From Nitrobacteraceae bacterium AZCC 2146 (GTDB taxonomy: Bacteria; Pseudomonadota; Alphaproteobacteria; Rhizobiales; Xanthobacteraceae), in contig JBAGRP010000001.1 in assembly GCA_036924855.1 (NCBI GenBank), positions 1,178,001 through 1,242,000 of the forward strand: a DNA stretch of 64,000 nucleotides, in the 5' to 3' direction. Both the position numbers and the translations under genes were made by a program. Positions 49,176-57,989 of this stretch are shown here, one piece after another; position 1 is the first letter of the stretch, and each line of letters starts with the position of its first letter. Under the pieces are notes generated by a model. That model saw only the letters and a program-made list of their open reading frames with translations. It was not told where the DNA came from and did not search any database.

Positions 49176-49685
49176 TCAGTGGCCCGCGCGCACGAACTCG
49201 TCGGCGCGAAACTGGCGGGCGATCTGGTCGAGCACCGCATTGACCATGCCGGTCTCGTCGCCTTCGACGAAAGCGTGGGCGACATCGACATATTCCGAGA
49301 CAACGACACGCGCCGGCACATCCTTGCGATGTTCCAGCTCATAGGCGCCGGCGCGCATCACCGCGCGCAAGATCGCATCGATGCGCTGCAGCGGCCAGCC
49401 CTTCGACAGCGCCTCGTCGATCAGGGGATCGAGCTTGTTCTGGTCGCGCAATACGCCGGCGACGATGTCGCGGAAGAACGCTTCCTCGGCGGGCAGGTAC
49501 TGGTCGCCCTCGACCTCGTTGCCGAGCCAGTGGCTTTCGAACTCCGCAAAGATGTCGTTGATCCCCGCGCCGCCGACGTCCATCTGGTACAGCGCCTGCA
49601 CCGCGGCGAGGCGCGCCGCGCCGCGCCGGTTGGCTTTCTTGTCACCAGCGGGTTTCTTGATTGCGGGCTTTTTGATCTCTGCCAT
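49176..49685 (-). CDS. nusB: Transcription antitermination factor NusB
   Basis: A 169-residue RNA-binding protein that acts with NusE on rRNA transcription. After a lysine-rich N-terminal tail it reads [22 protein letters not shown], and the C-terminal signature is [31 protein letters not shown]. It lies between ribH (six-base gap) and thiL (two-base gap), a common operon order. Confidence 0.96.
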   Translation of the reverse strand: MAEIKKPAIKKPAGDKKANRRGAARLAAVQALYQMDVGGAGINDIFAEFESHWLGNEVEGDQYLPAEEAFFRDIVAGVLRDQNKLDPLIDEALSKGWPLQRIDAILRAVMRAGAYELEHRKDVPARVVVSEYVDVAHAFVEGDETGMVNAVLDQIARQFRADEFVRAGH

Positions 49686-49691
49686 CTCTTC

Positions 49692-50183
49692 TCAGCTCTT
49701 CGCCAGACGGCGTTTGATCCGCAGCATCGCCAGCGCCGCACGCGCCGCGTCGCCGCCCTTGTTCAATTCACCGGCGCGGGCACGCGCCCAGGCCTGTTCG
49801 TCGGTGTTGACGGTGATGATGCCGTTGCCGAGCGGGAAGCGCTTGCTCACGGCAAAGTCCATCAGGCCGCGCGAGGATTCCATCGAGACGATCTCGAAAT
49901 GGATGGTCTCGCCACGCACCACACAGCCCAGCGCAATTGCCGCATCATAAGGCTTGCCACTCTTTTCAGCAGCCTCGATCGCAATCGCGATGGCCGCGGG
50001 AATTTCCAGCGCGCCGGGCACGGTGATGACGTCGTGGGTCACGCCGGCCGCTTTCAGTTCCAGAACCGCGCCTTCCAGCAAGGCGTCCTGAATGTCATCG
50101 TAAAACCGCGCTTCGACAATCAGCGCACGCGCGCCGGAAATGTCGGTCTGGTCTTTTAATTGCGCGCGCCGTGCGTCTGCCAT
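49692..50183 (-). CDS. ribH: 6,7-dimethyl-8-ribityllumazine synthase
   Basis: A 163-residue lumazine synthase, the penultimate riboflavin step, joining the ribityl pyrimidine with dihydroxybutanone phosphate. Motifs are [44 protein letters not shown] and [16 protein letters not shown], with the catalytic histidine in GETIHF. It is followed directly by nusB and preceded by ribE with a 74-base gap. Confidence 0.96.
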   Translation of the reverse strand: MADARRAQLKDQTDISGARALIVEARFYDDIQDALLEGAVLELKAAGVTHDVITVPGALEIPAAIAIAIEAAEKSGKPYDAAIALGCVVRGETIHFEIVSMESSRGLMDFAVSKRFPLGNGIITVNTDEQAWARARAGELNKGGDAARAALAMLRIKRRLAKS

Positions 50184-50257
50184 TTAGTTGCAATCCAGAA
50201 TTATATGCGTGTTGGGGTGCTTTTAGGCGCAGCAGCCCGTGCTGCCAAGGCCTGAAC

Positions 50258-50866
50258 CTATTTCATTTCCGACAGCCGCGCGGCGTAGCGCGCCATCAGA
50301 TCCACCTCGAGATTGACCTCGCTGCCGGCGCGCCAGTCGGCGAGCGTGGTGGCGCTCAGCGTATGCGGAATGATCAGCACCGAGAAATCCGCGATCGCGA
50401 CGGTATTCACCGTCAGCGACACGCCATCCAGCGTCACCGAGCCCTTGGTGGCGATGAAGCGCGCCAGCTCGCGCGAGGTGCGCAGGGTGAACCGGGCCAT
50501 GTCGGGCAGTTCGTCCCATTTGACGATCGTGGCGATGCCGTCGGCATGGCCGGAGACGATGTGGCCGCCGAGTTCATCGCCGATCTTCAGCGCGCGTTCC
50601 AGATTGAGCCGCGTCCCCACCTTCCAGAGTCGTGCGGTGGTCATACCGAGCGTTTCGGCGGCGGCATCGACGTCGAACCAGGTCCGGCCGCCGGCCGTGC
50701 CGGAGCCAACCACTGTGAGGCAGACGCCGTTGCAGGCGATCGAGGCGCCATCCGCAATGGTGGTCTGGTCGTAGCGGCACAGGATCCGCAGCCGATGCAG
50801 CTGGCCCTGCGCAACGGGGGTCAGGCTTTCGATCTCGCCGATATCGGTGACAATGCCGGTAAACAT
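50258..50866 (-). CDS. ribE: Riboflavin synthase alpha chain
   Basis: A 202-residue protein made of two similar lumazine-binding barrels. It starts [12 protein letters not shown], repeats the pattern in the second half (SGHADGIATIVKW) and has DGASIACNGVCLTV and KGSVTLDGVSLTVN. It dismutates two lumazines to riboflavin. Its ATG overlaps the ribD stop by one base (TAATG). Confidence 0.96.
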   Translation of the reverse strand: MFTGIVTDIGEIESLTPVAQGQLHRLRILCRYDQTTIADGASIACNGVCLTVVGSGTAGGRTWFDVDAAAETLGMTTARLWKVGTRLNLERALKIGDELGGHIVSGHADGIATIVKWDELPDMARFTLRTSRELARFIATKGSVTLDGVSLTVNTVAIADFSVLIIPHTLSATTLADWRAGSEVNLEVDLMARYAARLSEMK

Positions 50867-52017
50867 TAGGCGCGCTCGTAAATGGTGAGGGTGTCTTTTT
50901 CAATGCTTTCGCTAGCACGGACCTTGAGGCCGGGCGACCCGGTGATGGCTGATAGCGGCAATGCATCGAGCGCGGCGATGCCGTCGTCGCCGATCGGGTT
51001 GGGCCCGCGAAACAGCCAGACTTCGTCAATGAGGTTTGCGGCCACGAACGACGCCGCGACGCGGGAGCCGCCTTCCACCAGCAATTTCGTAATGCCCTTC
51101 TCCGCCAGCGCCTGTAGCACGGCGGCGAGATCCAGCCCCGGCGGCGTGGTCGTCGTCGCCACGCGCAGCACATGCGCACCGGCGGCGCCGAGCTTCATCG
51201 CCGCGGGCGCCTCCGACAGGCTGGAGGTCATCACCCACAATGGCGTCTCGCGCGCCGAATGTACCAGTTTGGTCGTGCCGGGCAGCCGCAGCGCGCGGTC
51301 CAGCACCACCCGCACCGGCGAACGCTGGATCATGCCAGGCAGACGGCAGGTCAGCACAGGGTTGTCGGCCAGAACGGTGCCGATGCCGACCAGCACCGCG
51401 TCGCACTGCGCGCGCAGCAGATGCACGCGCGAGCGCACCGCCTCGCCAGTGACGGCAACGGACCTGTGGCCGGCGGCGGCGATCTTGTCGTCCGGCGATA
51501 CCGCCAGCTTCAGCACTACATAGGGGCGCTTGTCGCGGATGCGGCGAAAGTGCCCGGCGTGGTCGCGCGCAGCTTCTTCAGCGCCAATCGCGACATCGAC
51601 CTTGATGCCGGCGGCGCGCAGCCTTGCATGGCCCTGCCCCGCCACTTCCGGATTGGGGTCCTCGATCGCAGACACCACCCGCGCAATTCCCGCGGCAATG
51701 ATCGCGTCGGCGCAGGGCGGCGATTTGCCGAAATGCGAGCACGGCTCCAGCGTCACATACAGCGTCGCGCCGCGAGCAGCCTCGCCAGCTTGCGCCAGCG
51801 CCACCGGCTCGGCATGGGGCCGTCCACCCGGTTGCGTCCAGCCGCGGCCGACGATGACGCCATCCTTGACGATGATCGCGCCGACCGCCGGATTGGGCCA
51901 GGTGCGGCCCTGCCCGCGCCGGCCGAGCGTCAGCGCCAGCTGCATGAACCTGACGTCAATCGCTTTCGCTTCAGCGGATTTCTGGATGTATTGCTCTTCC
52001 AGAATCCGGAAGATCAT
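50866..52017 (-). CDS. ribD: Riboflavin deaminase/reductase RibD
   Basis: A 383-residue bifunctional enzyme. The N-terminal deaminase has zinc ligands His68 (PHAEP), Cys93 and Cys102 ([14 protein letters not shown]) with Glu70 as proton shuttle; the C-terminal reductase reads [17 protein letters not shown] and [25 protein letters not shown]. The start at 52017 overlaps the nrdR stop by ATGA, which supports this first ATG even though homology starts about 23 residues later. Confidence 0.96.
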   Translation of the reverse strand: MIFRILEEQYIQKSAEAKAIDVRFMQLALTLGRRGQGRTWPNPAVGAIIVKDGVIVGRGWTQPGGRPHAEPVALAQAGEAARGATLYVTLEPCSHFGKSPPCADAIIAAGIARVVSAIEDPNPEVAGQGHARLRAAGIKVDVAIGAEEAARDHAGHFRRIRDKRPYVVLKLAVSPDDKIAAAGHRSVAVTGEAVRSRVHLLRAQCDAVLVGIGTVLADNPVLTCRLPGMIQRSPVRVVLDRALRLPGTTKLVHSARETPLWVMTSSLSEAPAAMKLGAAGAHVLRVATTTTPPGLDLAAVLQALAEKGITKLLVEGGSRVAASFVAANLIDEVWLFRGPNPIGDDGIAALDALPLSAITGSPGLKVRASESIEKDTLTIYERA

Positions 52018-52496
52018 TTCCTGACCACCACTGGCCGTGGCTCGTCATCGCCGGACAGTTCGCCGAGCACCGCCTCGAAATCCTTGGCCTCGCGAAAATT
52101 GCGATACACCGAGGCGAAGCGGACATAAGCGACGTCGTCGAGGCTCCGCAGATGCTCCATCACGATCTCGCCGATGGTTTCCGAGGAAATCTCCGCCTCG
52201 CCGCCGCTTTCCAGCTCACGCACGATCGCCGAGACCATGGTCTCGACGCGCTCGGGATCGACCGGCCGCTTGCGCAAGGAGATCTGCAGCGAGCGCACCA
52301 GCTTGTCCCGGTCGAACGGCACGCGGCGGCCGTTGCGCTTGATCACCGTGAGTTCGCGCAGCTGCACCCGCTCGAAGGTGGTGAAGCGGAAGTTGCAGGC
52401 GACGCAGACCCGCCGCCGCCGGATGACGGCGGAATCCTCGGTGGGACGCGAGTCCTTGACCTGCGTATCGAGGCTGTTGCAGTTCGGACATCGCAT
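52014..52496 (-). CDS. nrdR: Transcriptional repressor NrdR
   Basis: A 160-residue regulator of ribonucleotide reductase genes. The N-terminal zinc ribbon has Cys3, Cys6, Cys31 and Cys34; the ATP-cone follows ([32 protein letters not shown]). It binds NrdR boxes when loaded with dATP/ATP. It lies between glyA (23-base gap) and ribD, the standard alphaproteobacterial order. Confidence 0.96.
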   Translation of the reverse strand: MRCPNCNSLDTQVKDSRPTEDSAVIRRRRVCVACNFRFTTFERVQLRELTVIKRNGRRVPFDRDKLVRSLQISLRKRPVDPERVETMVSAIVRELESGGEAEISSETIGEIVMEHLRSLDDVAYVRFASVYRNFREAKDFEAVLGELSGDDEPRPVVVRK

Positions 52497-52519
52497 TCCA
52501 AAGGACCTTACTGCAAGAC

Positions 52520-53821
52520 TTACTGATAGATCGGGAAGCGATCGGTGAGCGCCTTGACCCGTTCCTTGACGGCAGCCTCCACCAGCGGCGCGGTGCCATC
52601 GGTGCCCTGCGCCACCGCGTTCAGCACTTCGGAGATCATCTCGCCGACCTGCTTGAATTCGGCAATACCGAAGCCGCGCGTGGTCGCCGCCGGCGTACCC
52701 AAGCGGATACCCGAGGTGACGAAGGGCTTTTCCGGATCGTAGGGAATGCCGTTCTTGTTACAGGTCAGGCCAGCGCGGACCAGCGCCTTCTCGGAGACGT
52801 TGCCCTTGAGGCCCTTCGGCCTGAGGTCAACCAGCATCAGATGGTTGTCGGTGCCGCCGGAGACAATGTCGAACCCGTTGGCGCGTAGCGTCTCGGCCAG
52901 CGCCTTGGCGTTCTCGACCACATTCTTGGCGTAGACCTTGAAGTCCGGCTGCAGCGCTTCCTTGAAGGCCACCGCCTTGGCGGCGATGACATGCATCAAG
53001 GGGCCGCCCTGCAGGCCCGGGAAGATCGCCGAGTTGAACTTCTTCGCCAGCGCCTCGTCATTGCTGAGGATCAGGCCGCCGCGCGGGCCGCGCAGCGACT
53101 TGTGCGTGGTGGTGGTGGTGACATGAGCATACGGCACCGGCGAGGCATGGACGCCGCCGGCGACGAGACCGGCGAAATGCGCCATGTCCACCATCAGGTA
53201 GGCGCCGACGCTGTCGGCAATCTCGCGAAACCGCTTGAAGTCCCAGGCCCGCGAATAGGCCGAGCCGCCGGCCACGATCAGCTTCGGCTTCACCTCTTCG
53301 GCCTGCTTGGCCACCGCATCCATGTCGATGATCTGGTCCTCGCGCCGCACCGTGTAATGCGCCGGCTTGAACCACTTGCCGGACATGTTGACCGGCGAAC
53401 CGTGGGTGAGATGTCCGCCGGCGGCGAGATCGAGGCCCATGAAGGTGTCGCCGGGCTGCAGCAGCGCCAGGAACACCGCCTGATTCATCTGGCTGCCGGA
53501 ATTCGGCTGCACATTGGCGAAGCCAGCGCCAAACAGCTTCTTGGCGCGCTCGATCGCCAGCGTCTCGGCGACATCGACGAATTCGCAGCCGCCGTAATAG
53601 CGGTTGCCTGGATAGCCCTCGGCATATTTGTTGGTCATCACCGAGCCCTGCGCCTCCATGACGGCGCGGCTGACGATGTTTTCCGACGCGATCAGCTCGA
53701 TCTCGTGGCGCTGCCGGCCCAATTCGCCCTTGATCGCCGCGGCGATCTCCGGATCGGCCTCACTGAGCGGGGCGGAAAAGAACGAGTCGGGCGCGGAAGC
53801 GGTTTTGGCCGAGGAGGTCAT
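52520..53821 (-). CDS. glyA: Serine hydroxymethyltransferase
   Basis: A 433-residue PLP enzyme that converts serine and tetrahydrofolate to glycine and methylene-tetrahydrofolate. Motifs are [38 protein letters not shown] and the PLP lysine in [15 protein letters not shown]. The start at 53821 ([15 protein letters not shown]) gives the usual length for this family, with an upstream extension rejected. It leads the glyA-nrdR-rib-nusB-thiL run on the minus strand. Confidence 0.97.
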   Translation of the reverse strand: MTSSAKTASAPDSFFSAPLSEADPEIAAAIKGELGRQRHEIELIASENIVSRAVMEAQGSVMTNKYAEGYPGNRYYGGCEFVDVAETLAIERAKKLFGAGFANVQPNSGSQMNQAVFLALLQPGDTFMGLDLAAGGHLTHGSPVNMSGKWFKPAHYTVRREDQIIDMDAVAKQAEEVKPKLIVAGGSAYSRAWDFKRFREIADSVGAYLMVDMAHFAGLVAGGVHASPVPYAHVTTTTTHKSLRGPRGGLILSNDEALAKKFNSAIFPGLQGGPLMHVIAAKAVAFKEALQPDFKVYAKNVVENAKALAETLRANGFDIVSGGTDNHLMLVDLRPKGLKGNVSEKALVRAGLTCNKNGIPYDPEKPFVTSGIRLGTPAATTRGFGIAEFKQVGEMISEVLNAVAQGTDGTAPLVEAAVKERVKALTDRFPIYQ

Positions 53822-53988
53822 AAGCGGAATATCTCCACCGCCGCAGCCTCTTGCAGGGTGCGGGCGGTCACGAGTGACGATCAGAAGCGGCGCGCGCCAG
53901 ATACCACATCTGGCCGGATTGGCCAAGGTTTTGCGGTTCAGGGGCAATATTTAGGCAGGAGACGGAGATGGGCAACCGCCGGTCGCCG

Positions 53989-54177
53989 CTATTTCGCGAA
54001 ACGGTAATCCCCGCCCCTGGCAATCCCGCGCTGGAACGCCGGGCGGGCGTGCATGCGGCGGATCCAGCCCGCCAGATCGGGATACGGCCCAAGCTTGCCG
54101 AACGCCTTTGCCATCTCGCCGACAAAGCTCATCTGGATGTCCGCGCCGGTCAGACTGTCGCCGACGAAGAACGCCCC
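53989..54177 (-). pseudogene. C-terminal remnant of a glutathione S-transferase
   Basis: The frame reads GAFFVGDSLTGADIQMSF, then GEMAKAFGKLGPYPDLAGWIRRMHARPAFQR and ends GGDYRFAK before the stop. This is the last 62 residues of a GST-like C-terminal domain. An in-frame TAA stands directly upstream, and no N-terminal thioredoxin domain is found in any frame up to the palindromic repeat at 54327. The gene has been cut down by deletion. A complete but different GST gene lies at 56518-57174. Confidence 0.75.
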
Positions 54178-54326
54178 TTAATGCCGCACAGGATCGCGCG
54201 GCGCGCCGGATCATCCAGGACTACGAGATGCGGACGTGTAGGGCGAGTGCGTGCCCCGGCTCAGCACCGCGCCGCTGTAGCGGCGTGGTGTGCTACTGAT
54301 CCAGAACCGCAAAACACTCGACTTTC

Positions 54327-54460
54327 GTCATTCCGGGACGCGCCTTGGTCGGCGATAGCCGACTGAGGCGCGGGCCCGGAATCCATACTCCCTGCAGTGG
54401 TTATGGATTCCGGGCTCGCAATGCCGGCGCCATGGCGCCGGCATTGCGCCCCGGAATGAC
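54327..54460. repeat. Palindromic repeat with a 30-base perfect palindrome
   Basis: A 134-base element with GTCATTCCGGG at the left and CCCCGGAATGAC at the right end, the same end type as the repeats at 23949 and 28841 but with a different interior. It contains CGCCTTGGTCGGC / GCCGACTGAGGCG and, at 54418-54447, a perfect 30-base palindrome. Confidence 0.8.
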
Positions 54461-54498
54461 GAGCGAGGGAATGTCGAAGAAAAAACTCACATCGTCAA

Positions 54499-54526
54499 TT
54501 GACAACAATCCTACCTTGATTATATT
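54499..54526 (+). promoter_or_regulatory. Near-consensus sigma-70 promoter facing a non-coding region
   Basis: TTGACA (54499-54504) and TATATT (54521-54526) are separated by 16 bases, in a locally AT-rich stretch. There is no plus-strand gene for 2.8 kb downstream, so any transcript would cover the hairpin-rich region 54533-54990. Confidence 0.5.
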
Positions 54527-54532
54527 CCCCTG

Positions 54533-54990
54533 CATCCCGTTCGCGAGGGGCGCTTCATGAGGCGTCTTGCGGTGGAATTGGGAATGCGGCGCCTGCGGGC
54601 GTGGGGAGGACGCATCCCCGCGCACCCGGGAGGCCCTGGGTAGCTGTCCGACCCCACTACGGGGGTCTGCTCTTCGTGAGCTGGACGGGTGCGGGTGAAG
54701 GCGGGCGAAAGCCGGCCGGATAGATGCCCAGTACCCGGAAGCACGGCCCCGGCGCCCAAAATCGCCGCGGTAGCGCGCCGAAAGGCGTTGCGCGATTGCA
54801 GCTTTGTCGCCGATGTGGCGGAGCGGATCGCGACACTATTACCCCGCGCCTTTCGGCGCGCTGCCACCCCTCATGGTTCGAGGGGAAACCACCCGCACAA
54901 CTCGGGCTCGATGAGCCGCGAGAATGTGAGGCTTGGCTGTTTGAAATTCGAATCCGCGAAACATCTGGCGCACCGCGCCTGCACGAACCG
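54533..54990 (+). other. Hairpin-rich non-coding region, candidate structured RNA or repeat
   Basis: About 460 bases between the promoter match and the convergent DUF1489 gene. No frame looks like a protein: several overlapping frames of 100-136 codons exist but have no ribosome site and Arg/Pro-rich content typical of shadows. At least six compact hairpins are visible: GCGTGGGG/CCCCGCGC (54599-54623), GACCCC/GGGGTC (54650-54667), CGCC-GAAA-GGCG with a GNRA loop (54776-54787), CGCGCC/GGCGCG (54845-54860), CCCCTC/GAGGGG (54867-54885) and CTCG-GGCTC/GAGCC-CGAG (54901-54922). It did not match my recollection of tmRNA, 6S, SRP RNA or RNase P RNA. Confidence 0.35.
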
Positions 54991-54995
54991 CGCCC

Positions 54996-55433
54996 CTACA
55001 GCAATCCGAGTTCGCGCAATTCCCTGCGCATCGGTTCCGGCATCGCCTCGATGCTGGCGGCGGCCTTGCCAAGGTCGGGCGGCGCGTCGCTTTGCGTGAG
55101 ATAGCGCCAGCCCTGGAACGGCCGCAGCGGCCGCGGCGACACCGCGAAGACTTTCGGCTGCAGGACCAGCCGGCAGCGGTTGATGCCGTCGCGGTCGCGG
55201 AATGGCTCGATGGCGATCAGCTTCTCGCGCACCGCGATCTCACCCTTGATCACCCAGTACAGCGAGCCGCCGTCGAGCAGTTCGGCGTCGCGCTTCGGCA
55301 CCATGCGGGTGATGTGGATGTGATGCTGCGGCGCACCGCTTTGCTTCGCGGCAGACACGCGTTCTGCGACGCGAGTTTTGAAATCCTTGATGGATTCGCA
55401 GCCGACGGCGAGCTTGATGAGATTTAAAGGCAT
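54996..55433 (-). CDS. DUF1489 family protein
   Basis: A 145-residue protein matching DUF1489, found in alphaproteobacteria: LNLIKLAVGCESIKDF, then THxTRMVPKR-like HIHITRMVPKRDAELLDGGSLYWVIKGEIAVREKL and PFQGWRYL near the end. No activity is known; the RNA-modification neighbourhoods sometimes reported for it cannot be seen here. Its stop faces the hairpin-rich region. Confidence 0.88.
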   Translation of the reverse strand: MPLNLIKLAVGCESIKDFKTRVAERVSAAKQSGAPQHHIHITRMVPKRDAELLDGGSLYWVIKGEIAVREKLIAIEPFRDRDGINRCRLVLQPKVFAVSPRPLRPFQGWRYLTQSDAPPDLGKAAASIEAMPEPMRRELRELGLL

Positions 55434-55471
55434 GGGTCCGAAGTCGGCATCGCAGCGGGGATTTACAAGCC

Positions 55472-56428
55472 TCAGTTATCGGGCGCGGCGGCGGCCGGCG
55501 CAAGCTGCACGGGCGCAGCGGGCGCCTGGGCCTGTGGACGGGCCGCCTTCGGCGCCGCCGGTTTCTTCGCCGCAGCGGGTGCGCCGGGCGCGGCGGCCGG
55601 CGCAGCCGGACGCAGTGGCGCCGCTTGCGCGTTGGCGGTCGACGGCGACGGACGCGGTGCGGCCAACGGCGGCTCCGGTGTCATGATGTTGACCGGCGGG
55701 ATCGAGGATGCCGAGGGAAAGTCGGCGGTGGTGGGCTTGCCGGTCGGCACCGACACCGGCAGCGAGGCCGATGCCGCCGCCGGCGGCGCGTTCCAGGTCG
55801 GCGCATAGCGCGTGATCAGGCCGTCATAAGTGCGCTCTTCCATATTGGCGGCGATCTGGTTGTGGTCGGTCAGCGACGCATAGGCCGGGCAGTTGCCCGC
55901 CTGGCAATGGTCGCGGGTCTGCAGCACATGGGCGATCAACCCGTAACGGTCGCGCTCCACCGCGCGGCGCAACGCCATCAGCTCCGGCGTCAAATTCTTG
56001 TTGGCAGCAATGAGGTCGCCATAGGCGGTGAGCCGGCTGATCTTCACCGACGCATAGGACACCGCCGACGCGGCGGTGTCGGCGGAACTGAACAGCGCCT
56101 TCTCGCAGGCCGCCAGCACGGCGTCTCCGGCGAGCTCATCGAGGCACGATAGCGCCGGCAGCGACACGGCGATCGGCGGCGGCGCGGCCGACTCGCCAGC
56201 TCCACCCTGCCCGGCCGGCCCAAAACCGCGAATCGTCGCGGCGCCCGCCACCGCGATCGCCAGCAGCGTGATCACCGTCAGCGCACCGTTGGCGACGGAT
56301 TTCTCGGCGCGCAGCAGCGTGATCAGCACGATGAGGCCGAAAAAACAGGCCGCGGCCAGCGTCAGCCACATCGGAAAAGTCGGCGAACGCCAGAGTTGAT
56401 CGAGCGATGTCGCCCATGCCCAGTTCAT
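55472..56428 (-). CDS. Membrane protein with Pro/Ala-rich tail, unknown function
   Basis: A 318-residue protein. Two N-terminal hydrophobic segments (about 18-40 and 48-68) are followed by a globular part (about 88-205) with three pairs of cysteines (LSCLDELAGDAVLAACEKALF; RDHCQAGNCPAY), suggesting disulfides if periplasmic. The last 110 residues are rich in Pro and Ala with few hydrophobic residues (PAAPAAAPGAPAAAKKPAAPKAARPQ). No family name was recognised. It stands 38 bases upstream of the DUF1489 gene on the same strand. Confidence 0.7.
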   Translation of the reverse strand: MNWAWATSLDQLWRSPTFPMWLTLAAACFFGLIVLITLLRAEKSVANGALTVITLLAIAVAGAATIRGFGPAGQGGAGESAAPPPIAVSLPALSCLDELAGDAVLAACEKALFSSADTAASAVSYASVKISRLTAYGDLIAANKNLTPELMALRRAVERDRYGLIAHVLQTRDHCQAGNCPAYASLTDHNQIAANMEERTYDGLITRYAPTWNAPPAAASASLPVSVPTGKPTTADFPSASSIPPVNIMTPEPPLAAPRPSPSTANAQAAPLRPAAPAAAPGAPAAAKKPAAPKAARPQAQAPAAPVQLAPAAAAPDN

Positions 56429-56517
56429 CGAGTCGTCCCCGCTCGCGTGAAAGCTTCACATTCGTGGCTGCAATGAACCCGCAATATGCTGTTGTTGTGG
56501 CGAAACCCGGTCGGCAC

Positions 56518-57174
56518 TCAATCGCCCTCGAAGCGCTCGATCACCAGCGTCTCGGCGAGACCCTCCTTGGTCCATTGCTGGAACGCCGGCAAGGCCCGCA
56601 TCGCATCCATGTACCCGCGCGCTTCCGGCGTCACGTCGATGGCATAGCTGAGAAACCGGTGCACCACCGGCGCATACATGGCATCCGCACCGGTGAATTC
56701 ACCGAACAGATACGGACCGATCTTGCCATAGCGCTCGTGGCACTCCGCCCAGATCTCCTGGATGCGCTTGATGTTCGCCTTGGCGTCGTCCGACAACGCC
56801 TTCGCCTTGACCGGGCGGTGCAGGTTCATGCCGCATTCGTTGCGCAGCGCCATGAAGCCGGAATGCATTTCGGCGGAAATCGACCGCGCATGGGCGCGGC
56901 CGGCGCGATCCTCTGGCCACAGTCTGGCCTCCGGGAATCGCTCGGCGGCATATTCGATGATCGCCAGCGAATCCCACACCGTGACATCGCCATCGACCAG
57001 CGCCGGCACCTTGCCGGACTGGCTAAAGCCCAAAATGCGCTGCTTGTCGGCGGCGCCGGTATAGAGCGGAATCACCACCTCGTCGAAGGCAATATTGCAC
57101 GCTTTCAGCGCCAGCCATGGCCGCATCGACCACGACGAATAGTTCTTGTTACCGATCACCAGCGTCAACGACAT
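56518..57174 (-). CDS. Glutathione S-transferase family protein
   Basis: A 218-residue protein with an N-terminal thioredoxin-like domain (LTLVIGNKNYSSWSMRPWLALKACNIAFDEVVIPLY; Ser in SSWS at the catalytic position) and the helical C-terminal domain. SGKVPALVDGDVTVWDSLAIIEYAAERFP forms the glutathione-binding region. This is close to the YfcF/maleylacetoacetate isomerase-like groups. Substrate unknown. Stop and start are clear, and it is divergent from the DUF599 gene. Confidence 0.9.
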   Translation of the reverse strand: MSLTLVIGNKNYSSWSMRPWLALKACNIAFDEVVIPLYTGAADKQRILGFSQSGKVPALVDGDVTVWDSLAIIEYAAERFPEARLWPEDRAGRAHARSISAEMHSGFMALRNECGMNLHRPVKAKALSDDAKANIKRIQEIWAECHERYGKIGPYLFGEFTGADAMYAPVVHRFLSYAIDVTPEARGYMDAMRALPAFQQWTKEGLAETLVIERFEGD

Positions 57175-57299
57175 CGTCTACTCCATATGCGCGACGCGAA
57201 GTTGCCACGCATGCACCATCGCAATCAAGCCGCGCGCGCACGCCGGTTGCCGCGACTCCCGACGCGTGGCACCATCGCGGCTTCTCTGATGGGTGATTT

Positions 57300-57980
57300 A
57301 TGCTCGAATATTCCTGGGTCGATGTGTTCGCGGTCGGGTTCTTCATTCTCGAATGGACCACCTATGCGATCACGCTGGAGCATTCGGCCTATGGCCGCGA
57401 CAGCCTGTCGGCGCGGATGAACGTCTATCGCGAGGTCTGGATCCGCCGCCTGCTGGAGCGCGAGGCGCGTATCGTCGATACCCACATCATGACCTCGCTG
57501 CAAAACGGTACGGCGTGGTTCGCTTCGACCACGCTGATCGCGATCGGCGGCTCGCTGGCGCTGCTGCGCGCCACCAACGAGGTGATGCCGATGCTGCAAA
57601 GCCTGCCCATCGGTTTCAGAGCCGCGCCGGCGATGTGGGAAATCAAGTGCATCGGGCTGATCCTGATTTTCGTCTACGCCTTCTTCAAATTCGCCTGGTC
57701 CTACCGGCTGTTCAATTATGTCGCGATCCTGATCGGCGCGATGCCGCTGGCCTCGAAGCGCGATACGCCGGAAGCTGAGGCGCATGTGATCCGCACCACC
57801 AAACTGTTCGGCGCGGCGGCGCGGCACTTCAACCGTGGCCAGCGCGCGTTCTTCTTTGCGCTCGGCTATCTCGGCTGGTTCGTCAGCCCGTGGGTGTTTC
57901 TGGCCTCCACCGCGGCGGTGGTGATCGTGACCTGGCGGCGGCAGTTTGCCTCCAATGCCTGGAAGGCGATGGGGCAATAA
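57300..57980 (+). CDS. DUF599 family membrane protein
   Basis: A 226-residue protein with four predicted spans and the DUF599 signature: AVGFFILEWTTYAITLEH, then SLSARMNVYREVWIRRLLEREARIVDTHIMTSLQNGTAWFASTTLIAIGG. The function of the family is unknown. The ATG at 57300 gives the usual start. It converges with the TonB/TolA-like gene, nine bases apart. Confidence 0.88.
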   Translation: MLEYSWVDVFAVGFFILEWTTYAITLEHSAYGRDSLSARMNVYREVWIRRLLEREARIVDTHIMTSLQNGTAWFASTTLIAIGGSLALLRATNEVMPMLQSLPIGFRAAPAMWEIKCIGLILIFVYAFFKFAWSYRLFNYVAILIGAMPLASKRDTPEAEAHVIRTTKLFGAAARHFNRGQRAFFFALGYLGWFVSPWVFLASTAAVVIVTWRRQFASNAWKAMGQ

Positions 57981-57989
57981 TCACTCCGC

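Noticed and set aside
54689..55104. Overlapping plus-strand frames of 126 and 136 codons in the hairpin-rich region
   Set aside because: They overlap each other and the DUF1489 gene, lack ribosome sites and are Arg/Pro-rich, as expected from GC-rich non-coding DNA.
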